This document shows, piece by piece, positions 10,534 to 17,839 of a stretch of DNA of 64,000 nt. Origin of the DNA: Chondrus crispus (Eukaryota; Rhodophyta; Florideophyceae; Gigartinales; Gigartinaceae); contig NW_005179244.1 in NCBI RefSeq assembly GCF_000350225.1, positions 31,778 through 95,777 of the forward strand. The letters are read 5' to 3'. The translations under genes and the position numbers were made by a program. The notes beneath the pieces are model-generated. The model was not told the origin of the DNA. It worked only from the letters and a program-made list of their open reading frames with translations, and did not search any database. How positions within the stretch are numbered: position 1 is the first letter of the stretch; every line of letters begins with the position of its first letter.

Positions 10534-11381
10534 GGCGGGTGGACTCGAGGTTGTGGTGACTTGGACTGAGGACGGGAGTTCGTATGGCGGCGGCGACAGA
10601 AATGCTCTCCAACCTTGAGGCATGGCAGGAGAAATCGATATGGCGTCGTACTGTGGCCATGCTTGCTTTGAGTCGCACACGTGTATTGGAGGCAGGGCCA
10701 TAATTTGACGATACTTTCAGGGTGCTGCGGTAGATCTATGGCGCACTGCTCCACTATTGGTGGTTCCATTTAATTAAGCAACATTCAATACAAAACAAGA
10801 CTTCTGCGACTTGGTCATGCAGAAATTGTCTTCCGTCCGCAAAACAGCTTTGCTCTTGCTTCACCCTTTTCCTCCTATGCCTCCTGAGGATTGAGAGGTG
10901 TGAAGACTCAAGATTTTCCGTCTCTGCGACTCCAGAACAAATGATGACTTTCTCTCGTGGAAGTGTATGCCAAAGCTGCCCCGAGGCTGTGCCAACGCAG
11001 ATGTGCTTCCAATATTTGCGCCATGCTCGTATTCTTCGATGGTGGGTCCGAGAAAGCAAGGCGGAGCGGTAGAGGTGAGAAGAAAAGTTGGGAGGATGGT
11101 TTTCTTCGGCGATGGCTGCGCGACTGAACAAATACGGTACGCTTCTATGCGTGTGAACATCCTTCCATTTGAAATTTTCAGAACAGTAAAAAGTCGCAAA
11201 ATTTTCAATGAATTGGGTGGGTTTCTCTGACCATAGCCTGGACAATTGAATCCAGCCTCTGGCATCCACTTCCTCTATACATACTCCACACCACCACAAA
11301 CGAAGCATGAGTGTAGAGAGGGCGCAACATGTCCATCCGCAGAGAAGTCCTGTCCCCTCTCTCTCTTGCGCAGCTCTAGCA
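10534..11381. other. Divergent promoter region
   Basis: This 848 bp spacer lies between the 5' ends of RIO2 (minus) and the cyclotransferase-like gene (plus) and should contain both promoters. A 221-codon minus-strand frame (10754-11419) runs through it and into the next gene's first exon but shows no family signature. I see no clear TATA element. Confidence 0.5.
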
Positions 11382-11994
11382 ATGTCGCCTCCTGCAGGAA
11401 GCGGGGCTGCGGCCGGCACGGCACCCGCACCGCCTCCGTTCCTCTTCGTGTACGGGACGCTGCGGCGCTCCTACATGCTTCTACCGCACCAGCTGCGGCA
11501 CATGCGCCCCCCGCACTTGCTCGACACGCGCGGAGAGTGGGTGGGCACTGGCGTGCTGCGCGGGCACCAGCTGTGGGACGTCGGCGCGTACCCGGGCATG
11601 GTCAAGGGAGAGGCGGGAGATCCCGTCGTCGGCGACGTGTTCAGGGTGCAGGACGGCTGCTGGGAGGCGCTCGATCGGTATGAGGGCATCGCGCCGGAGT
11701 ATACGACGCCGCAGGAGTATACGAGAGAGGTACGTGTTGCATTGTGGCAAGCGGAGAGCCTTTGGAGTGTAAGGTGAAGACAAAAGCGCGGGGCTGACTT
11801 GCCTGGATCGGTGTGTGGCAAAATGTCTTGTTGCTTTGTTGCAGGTTGTGGAAATTGAGATGGATGGGCAGGACGAGGGGGAGCGGAAGGCGTTGGCGGC
11901 GTGGGTGTATGTGTACAACTGGCCTATAGATAAGCGGAGGGATGTGCATATCGATGATGGGGATTATGTCCAGTACGCAGAGAAGCGCATGTAG
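11382..11994 (+). CDS. Gamma-glutamylcyclotransferase-like (AIG2/GGACT fold) protein, two exons
   Basis: Exons are 11382-11729 and 11845-11994, giving 165 residues. The intron of 115 bp has donor GTACGT and acceptor TTGCAG, is in phase 0, and has a CTGAC branch-like site at 11794-11798. The start of the fold is seen in FVYGTLRR (residues 22-29), the substrate-binding loop signature of this family. It is followed by GHQLWDVGAYPGM and, across the splice junction, by the ALDRYEG and PQEYTRE blocks. Family members release 5-oxoproline from gamma-glutamyl amines or peptides; the substrate here cannot be told. In the VxGE position that carries the catalytic acid in GGACT relatives, this protein appears to have D85 (VVGDVF). 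An in-frame ATG at 11307 would add 25 residues. Confidence 0.85.
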
Positions 11995-12468
11995 AAGAGA
12001 AGAAGGGAGCACGATTGAGGGTTGGGCTGGCAGGCACTCCCCACGCCGTTCCCTGCGTCAAGCGGCACGCTGCTTTCCCCAATGCTTCAGCAAACCAATA
12101 GCCACGCGCCAAGTCTCCAGCAAATTTTGCACACAAGGACGTTACTGGTAGACTCGCCTACCTGCGGGTAAACGCGGGTAAAAATGCAGACATTTTTCGC
12201 GGATTCTGCATGTTTGTATCTACTGCTCGAAGGAGACCACACATCTGGGGCGATGAGCCACAGCCACAAACATGCTCTCAATCTCCCCCAAACCACCCCG
12301 CCACTCACCCGCTTCTCATTCCCCAGCTACACCCACTTCTGTCCACTTCTGCATTTCCTCTTCCCCACAAACTCCTTTCGTCTTCAACAACTGCGACCGC
12401 TCCCCGCAGTCTCCCTCATCAACAGTTTTTCACCAATTCCTAACCCTTTCGCAATCGCACCCACTACC
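11995..12468. other. Spacer and pyrimidine-rich leader of SBPase
   Basis: The first half contains nothing I recognise. From about 12285 to the start codon the sequence is strongly C- and T-rich, a feature shared with the leaders of four other genes in the window (see findings). The upstream reading frame is open but has no transit-peptide or enzyme character before ATG 12469. Confidence 0.55.
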
Positions 12469-13726
12469 ATGTCTGCCTTCGTCCCCGCCGCCACCGTCGC
12501 CCGCTTGTCCTCGACCCGCACCTCCTCGCGCACGGCTCTTTCCTCTAAATCCTCTAGCCTTGTTGCCTCAAGACCTCTGGGCCTGCGAGTAGGCGTCGCC
12601 CTCCGCACCCCCACCCCCTCCCCCCGCGCTGCCATTTCCATGATCGCCACCGGTGAGCCGCTGGAGGACTGGCTGCAGCGCGCCGAAAAGGACCTCGGCA
12701 AGTGCACCCGCGGCATCTTCGCCGCCTGCAAGGAGGTTGCCTACAAGATCCGTACAGCGTCATGCGACAAGATGTCCTGTTTTAACGACTTTGGCGACGA
12801 GCAGCTGGCTATTGACGTGCTCGCTGACAAGGTTATCTTCGATAACCTCACCGAGTCTGGCGTTGTCGCCGTCGCTTCGTCTGAGGAACTGCCCATTGAG
12901 AAGCCGATTACGCCGGGAGGAAAGTTCGCGGTCGCCTTTGACCCCTTGGATGGCTCCTCCATTATCGATACTAACTTTTCCGTCGGAACGTAAGCAATGA
13001 CAAGTCTTGTGGCCGAATTTGTTGATTTTTTTGAAAGCAGCTCTTGCAAGCAGAACGACTAACCTTAACCTGTTTGTTTGATTCAACACTGTCCTTATTT
13101 TGTACACCGCCCTGCGCAGCATCTTCGGCGTGTGGAAAGGTGACAGGTTCGTCGGGCAGGATGGGCACGGCGTCGTCTGCGCGGGGCTCACCATCTACGG
13201 CCCGCGCACGACAATCACGCTAGCGATCGACGGCGTGGACGGCGCGCACGAGTTCCTTCTCATCGACGACTTCTCTGCCAAGCACGGGTCATGGATCCAC
13301 ACGGCGGCCTTCTCGACCGTCAACGAGGGCAAGCTGTTCGCGCCCGGAAACATGCGCGCCGCACAGGACAACCCTGGATACGCTAAACTTCTGGAGCACT
13401 ACTACTCCAACAAGTACCAGCTGCGCTACACGGGCGGCATGGTGCCCGACGTGAATCAGATCCTCGTCAAGGGCAAGGGCGTGTTCTGCAACCCGGCGTC
13501 GCCGTCGGCCAAGGCCAAGCTTCGGGTGTTGTATGAAGTGCTGCCCATCGGATATGTTATCGAGAAGGCGGGAGGGAAGTCGAGCAACGGCGCGGGCAGC
13601 GTGTTGGATATTAAGATCAAATCGTGCGAGGACCGCTCGCAGGTGTGCTATGGCTCGGCCGATGAGGTCGCGCGATTCGAGGAGTTGGTTGGTGTCACGT
13701 ACGCTGTCGAGGAGGCGACGGTTTAA
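12469..13726 (+). CDS. SBP: Sedoheptulose-1,7-bisphosphatase, plastid, two exons
   Basis: This Calvin-Benson cycle enzyme removes the C1 phosphate of sedoheptulose-1,7-bisphosphate in the plastid stroma. Exons are 12469-12989 and 13120-13726 (375 residues). The 130 bp phase 2 intron has donor GTAAGC and acceptor GCGCAG and splits T174 in FSVGT/IFGVW. A Ser/Arg/Ala-rich transit peptide covers roughly residues 1-58. The metal-binding block FDPLDGSS is at 158-165, and RYTGGMVPDVNQI marks the sugar-phosphate site. Two cysteines, C99 and C104, sit just before FNDFGDEQLA with the CX4C spacing of the thioredoxin-regulated pair in plant SBPase, so redox control is likely. The sequence resembles SBPase more than plastid FBPase. 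A C/T-rich leader precedes the ATG. Confidence 0.93.
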
Positions 13727-14054
13727 ATAAACTTTGACTTGTCTTGTTTTCCGTACCTTTGTTACTCCGGGGAAGCCTGCCGCGATGCGTCGCGTTACAT
13801 GGTTAATGATGCGGGGGGAGCGATGGTTGTATTTTGCTTCTCAGCCCACTACAGTACCCTTGGTACAGTATGCAGATGCACAAAGGAGCACGCACATCAG
13901 AGCGCCTGCGTGCACGTCATGCACTTCTCTTAAAATTACAGTACAAAAGTAAACTACTTTTCTCCCCATCCACACCACAACAAGTCCACCACTACCCCAC
14001 CACAGTCACGGCCCGCCCCCACACCGAAGCGCGACGTGCGCTCCCGCCGCAGCC
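13727..14054. other. Short spacer with TACCCTTGG element
   Basis: This 328 bp stretch holds the SBPase 3' region and the promoter of the next gene. It contains ACAGTACCCTTGGTACAGTA at 13851-13870, a motif seen also upstream of the golgin and midasin genes. The last 80 bases are rich in C and A. Confidence 0.55.
13851..13870. promoter_or_regulatory. Candidate shared upstream element (TACCCTTGGTAC)
   Basis: The core TACCCTTGGTAC lies about 190 bp upstream of the OB-fold gene. Related copies occur about 200 bp upstream of the golgin gene and about 420-495 bp upstream of midasin. A regulatory role is inferred from recurrence and position alone. Confidence 0.3.
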
Positions 14055-15032
14055 ATGCCGCTCTCGCGCTCCCTCACCTCGCTCTCGCTAGCTGGCGGCA
14101 CCTCGCACGCGCTCTCTCTCTTTGGCGTCATCCTCGGCATCGACGGCCCGCGGCCGCTCCCACGGGCGCCTCCGCTCATCCTGTGCGTGGTGCATCTGGC
14201 GGACGGCACGCTCCCGACCGGGCTTGAGCTGCGTCTGTGGGGCAGCGACGCGCTCTGCGCGGCCGCGCTGCGTCCTATGGACGTGGTACATGTCGCGGGC
14301 GTGCTAGCGTGCGCCGACAAATCCGGCGCGACCTACCTCAAGTTCACGCACGACGCCATGATCACCAGGGTCGCCGAGGACGAGCGCGGGGCGGCCCAAG
14401 TTTTTGCGTGGCGCGGGAGAGAGTTCGGGCCCTTGGTACGCCTGGCGAGGAAGGGAAGGGTGAGGAGCAGACCGTGGCCCCGGGGAGTTTGTGAGAGGCT
14501 GGCGGTGGCACCCGCGCGGGAGAAGGCCGACGTGGTGGCGAAAGAGGCGGTGCGGGAGAAGGATGTCAGGCTGGGGCAAGTGGGCAAGCTCGGGCGGGGA
14601 GAACAGGCCACCGTGCTCAACGTGCGGGTGGTCGGGGTGCGTGTGCGCGTGGGTTTTGCGGGGGCCCGGGTGAGGGAGGCGTTGAAAGGGCTTGTGCACC
14701 GTGTGTGTGAGGGGTGTGGGACGAGACGGCGGGCGGGGAGCGAGCTGGGGAGGTGCGGCGTGTGTGGGGGAGCGCCGGGGGGCGGGTGGGGATGGGGGTG
14801 GGGTAAGCTGTACGTGGTGTTGGAAGGGGACGGCGAGAGGGCGGTGGCGGTGGCAGAGGGGAACGCGGTGGAGCGGCTGATGGTCGGGCGGTCTGCAGAG
14901 GAGGTGGGGCGGGGGGGAGGTGGCGGAGTTTTGCGGGCGTTATGCGAGGATGCAGGGGGGTTTAGGGCGGAGGTGCGTGGGGGAGGTGACGGGGTTGCCT
15001 GGGTACATTTGCAGAGGTTGATGGTTTGCTGA
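14055..15032 (+). CDS. Predicted OB-fold / zinc-ribbon protein, possibly ssDNA-binding (325 aa)
   Basis: I do not recognise an exact family. Residues about 1-115 have the alternating strand pattern of an OB fold (SLFGVILGIDG, LCVVHLADGT, LELRLWG, DVVHVAGVLA). After a charged linker, a second domain begins near GEQATVLNVRVVGV and carries a four-cysteine cluster, CEGCG then CGVCG about 15 residues later. That is the kind of zinc ribbon inserted in the C-terminal OB fold of RPA1 and of SHLD2-like proteins. A role in binding single-stranded DNA or RNA is therefore plausible, but it is inference. The gene is intronless, very GC-rich and G-skewed on the coding strand in its 3' half. It starts at ATG 14055 and ends TGA 15032, about 0.3 kb before the sigma-factor gene in the same orientation. 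Confidence 0.7.
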   Translation: MPLSRSLTSLSLAGGTSHALSLFGVILGIDGPRPLPRAPPLILCVVHLADGTLPTGLELRLWGSDALCAAALRPMDVVHVAGVLACADKSGATYLKFTHDAMITRVAEDERGAAQVFAWRGREFGPLVRLARKGRVRSRPWPRGVCERLAVAPAREKADVVAKEAVREKDVRLGQVGKLGRGEQATVLNVRVVGVRVRVGFAGARVREALKGLVHRVCEGCGTRRRAGSELGRCGVCGGAPGGGWGWGWGKLYVVLEGDGERAVAVAEGNAVERLMVGRSAEEVGRGGGGGVLRALCEDAGGFRAEVRGGGDGVAWVHLQRLMVC

Positions 15033-15327
15033 GGTGGGTTCTCGTGGAGCACACCGGTTTGAGGAGGGGAAATTGGCTGGCAGCCAAGTGTCCGTTGCAT
15101 TGGGGGTGGCGGCGGATTGACTGCAAATCTTGCCGTGCAAATTAAGCCGCCCGACGTGGAACTTGTGCATATATCCTTCCGTCGCGCATCGGAGCCCCAT
15201 GCACATAATGTTACAATACCGTATTAAATTAGTATTCGAGACCCATGCCTCCTGCGATGCACCCTTCCCCCACCCCCCTCCCTCAACACGGCCGCACTCC
15301 ACACTACCCGCCCTCCACACTACCACC
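15033..15327. other. Short spacer and C-rich leader of the sigma-factor gene
   Basis: The 3' half (about 15242-15327) is almost purely pyrimidine with scattered A, like the leaders of the SBPase, antiporter and PI4K genes. No other element is seen. Confidence 0.5.
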
Positions 15328-16437
15328 ATGCCCGCGCGCCGCCCCGCCTTCGTCGGCCCCCTCCCGCCGCACGCCGCGCTCACCGTCGCCACAGCGGCGA
15401 CCTCCCCCCGCCGGCCGCCGGCGCGCCGGCGCCCGGCGCCCTCGAAGCCACGCCGCACGCGCCCCGAGACCGTGCCCTCGCACGACGCCTTCCAGGACTT
15501 CTCGCGCGAGCTCGGTGAGCACTCGTTGCTCACGTCACCCGAGGAGCGGGCGCTGCTTCTCAAGGTGCGCCCACTCCGCATCCACGAGCGCGTGCGCGCG
15601 GACCTAGCGTCGGAACTGCGCGCGCCCCCCACGGACGCGCAGCTGGCGGCCGCGCTCGGCGTCTCCCCCCCGCGCCTGCTGCGCGAGCGTCGCAAGGCCC
15701 TGCGCGCGCGCGACGCCCTGGTGCACGCCAACCTGCGCCTGGTGGTGCGCGTGGCGCGGCGCGTGCACATAGCGGCCGGCGGCGCGGCCGGCGCCGGCGT
15801 CAGCCTGACTGACCTCGTGCAAGAGGGCTCGTTGGCATTGATCAGAGCCGCGGAGAAGTTCGACCTCCAGAGGGGCGAGCGCTTCGCGCCGTACGCATGC
15901 AGGGCTATCTGGAGCAGGTGTAGAAGGGCCATGACCCCCGCCAGCTGCATCGTGTCGCTGCCAGAACGGCTGCGCGTGGCCGCGGGGAAGCTTGGCAGGT
16001 TCCGCGCAGAGTTTGAGAGGGAGAATGGACGACGGCCCAGCGAGGAGGCTGAGGCCGCGGTGACGGCGGGAGAACCGCTGCGGTTGGTGAGGGGGGCCGA
16101 GAGACACCTGAGGGGCGGGGTATTTTTGGACGCGCCCGTGGGGGACGGGTGCGGGTTGGACATGCTGCGGTGGGAGGGGAAGCTGCCGCACGAAGTTTTG
16201 GCGAGAGAGGAGGTCAGACGGAGGGTGAAGGAGGCGTGCTATCGCAGGCTCAGGAGGAGGCACGCGGACATTTTGGTGATGCGGTTTGGGCTGGAGGATG
16301 GGAAACCAGTACTGGGGAGGGAGGTGGCGAAGAGGATGGGAGTTTCGGCGCCTCGTGTGACGCAGATTGTGCTACAGGCGCTCGAGACGCTCAGAGTTCA
16401 GGAGCCGAAGCTCGCGGATTTAATTCACGACTTGTGA
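15328..16437 (+). CDS. Nuclear-encoded plastid RNA polymerase sigma-70 factor
   Basis: Sigma factors direct the bacterial-type plastid RNA polymerase to promoters. The 369-residue product has an Arg/Pro-rich N terminus of about 50 residues fitting a transit peptide. A region 1.2-like stretch follows (FSRELGEHSLLTSPEERALLLKV broken into helices). Region 2 comprises HANLRLVVRVARR, then LTDLVQEGSLALIRAAEKFDLQRG split by a Gly/Ala insert, then FAPYACRAIWSR, matching the core-binding and -10 recognition helices. Region 3 and region 4 (DILVMRFGLEDG, then the helix-turn-helix near REVAKRMGVSAPRVTQI) close the protein. In region 2 several aromatic melting residues appear replaced, so it may be a divergent paralogue. 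The gene is intronless. The earlier in-frame ATGs from 15130 give no plausible presequence; ATG 15328 is preferred. Confidence 0.9.
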   Translation: MPARRPAFVGPLPPHAALTVATAATSPRRPPARRRPAPSKPRRTRPETVPSHDAFQDFSRELGEHSLLTSPEERALLLKVRPLRIHERVRADLASELRAPPTDAQLAAALGVSPPRLLRERRKALRARDALVHANLRLVVRVARRVHIAAGGAAGAGVSLTDLVQEGSLALIRAAEKFDLQRGERFAPYACRAIWSRCRRAMTPASCIVSLPERLRVAAGKLGRFRAEFERENGRRPSEEAEAAVTAGEPLRLVRGAERHLRGGVFLDAPVGDGCGLDMLRWEGKLPHEVLAREEVRRRVKEACYRRLRRRHADILVMRFGLEDGKPVLGREVAKRMGVSAPRVTQIVLQALETLRVQEPKLADLIHDL

Positions 16438-16916
16438 GGTGCGTGTTTACGTTTTTTTGTGCCTGGAGTGGAACGTGTGGAGTTGGGGGGGATGGGGGGG
16501 TTGGGAGCAGGAACGTTGGCAGTGCTGGCCATGAGGGCTAGCACGCGAGGTGCGTTGCTTTCTCCGCTCAGGTAGGCGTATGTCTTTTTGCAAGCGGAGT
16601 AACTTAAAAGTGTTTGTTACGGAATGTCCTAAAGGGTTCGATGAGCACGATGCGATACCAGGGCGCACCCTCAAAGACGAGCAGCCGTGTGCACATAATC
16701 TGGACTGCCTCTGCGAGTCAAAAATATCTCAGCGGCGCACCGTTCCGTGCCAGGTGCACCAATGGCCCACCTTTCCCCCTCACCCGCCAATCAGCGCGCC
16801 GCGCCGCATTGCATGCCGCCAGCTCTCGGCCGGCAGCGCGTGAATGAAATGCGGCCTTCCCCCCGCACGTCCGTCTCGCCTGCAGCCCGCGCCACCCCCG
16901 ACCAGAAGCAACCAGC
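16438..16916. other. Spacer, 479 bp
   Basis: This holds the sigma-factor 3' end with G-rich tracts near 16484-16502, then the promoter of the small plastid-protein gene. I see no RNA gene, repeat or further coding region. Confidence 0.5.
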
Positions 16917-17357
16917 ATGGCGTTCATCACCGCGGCGAGCTCGCTGCCCCTGCGGCGCGCGCGCACCACGGCCGGCGTGTCCTCGGCGGCGCGGCGGCGC
17001 TTTACGGCCCGCGCGCCGCGCCGCGTCTGCGTCCCGCGCGTGTGGGCTCCCGNNNNNNNNNNNNNNNNNNNNNNNNNNNNNNNNNNNNNNNNNNNNNNNN
17101 NNNNNNNNNNNNNNNNNNNNNNNNNNNNNNNNNNNNNNNNNNNNNNNNNNNNCACGGGCGACGACGTCAACGAGGAGGGCGCCGGTGAGGTGCCGCTCGA
17201 CCTCGTCGGCGGGTACCTCGACAACGCCAAGGTGCGGCCCAAGATCGACATCGACGCGGACGACTACATGCTCATGTGGCGCCTCCGCACCATGCTGCAC
17301 AAGGACGACTTCAAGAGAATCTTCGACAAGAAGAGCTACCGCATCGGCGAGTTCTAG
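16917..17357 (+). CDS. Small plastid-targeted protein of unknown function, interrupted by an assembly gap
   Basis: The visible N terminus (45 residues, rich in Ala, Arg and Ser with no acidic residues) is a typical transit peptide. The visible C terminus (about 67 residues) is acidic at first and ends with a conserved-looking amphipathic run, DADDYMLMWRLRTML, then FKRIFDKKSYRIGEF. I cannot name the family. A run of 100 N (17053-17152) interrupts the gene. The frame happens to match across 100 bases, but 100 N usually denotes a gap of unknown size, so protein length is not known. Start ATG 16917 follows a C-rich leader; the stop is TAG 17355-17357. Its place among the sigma factor and SBPase genes fits a plastid function but proves nothing. 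Confidence 0.7.
   Translation: MAFITAASSLPLRRARTTAGVSSAARRRFTARAPRRVCVPRVWAPXXXXXXXXXXXXXXXXXXXXXXXXXXXXXXXXXXTGDDVNEEGAGEVPLDLVGGYLDNAKVRPKIDIDADDYMLMWRLRTMLHKDDFKRIFDKKSYRIGEF
17053..17152. other. Assembly gap (100 N)
   Basis: Exactly 100 undetermined bases lie inside the coding region of the small plastid-targeted protein. The flanks are extremely GC-rich, which probably caused the break. Confidence 0.99.
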
Positions 17358-17839
17358 GCCGGAGCGGGGCGGGGGCCGGGGAGGGGGACAGGTGTCCGCG
17401 GAGGGGGTGGGGCAGGTGGCGAGGGGGCTGAGGTTGTCGCGGTGGGGGGCGCAAGACGCGATGATGTTTGTGGAAGGGTGAATTGTCGCGCGGCCCTATT
17501 TCTGGGGTTCGAGGTTGCGCCACGAGGAGTGCCCATATGCACACCCTACAGTAGCGCTACACTAAAATATTTGCGTGCCCGACCCAATTCCCCGATGCCG
17601 CCGCGCACGCAGTGGACTTCCGTCGTCACGCCCTTGCCACCACTTCGCCTTCCCTCATCACCTTCCCTCACCCCGTCATGGGGCCGCGTCCATCCCCCCC
17701 CTGCCTCGACGAATAACTCCCTCCCCCCCGTACCCCCCTTTGCACGCGCCTACTACGTGCCTCTCCAGCTAGTCCGCCCCTCAAACCATTCCATCCCCCT
17801 TCACATAACATCTAACAGCAACAACCCGCCTCCCTCACC
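17358..17839. other. Spacer with long pyrimidine-rich leader of the antiporter gene
   Basis: The 3' region of the preceding gene is G-rich. From about 17575 to the antiporter ATG the sequence is C- and T-rich with several runs of six or more C. No gene is supported. Confidence 0.5.

Noticed and set aside
10754-11419. 221-codon minus-strand open frame
   Set aside because: It overlaps the promoter region and the first exon of the cyclotransferase gene, has mixed composition and matches no family. In GC-rich DNA such antisense frames are common.
14333-15100. 255-codon Pro-rich minus-strand frame
   Set aside because: It is antisense to the OB-fold gene, whose product has real domain structure; the Pro/Ser-rich composition is a by-product of GC skew.
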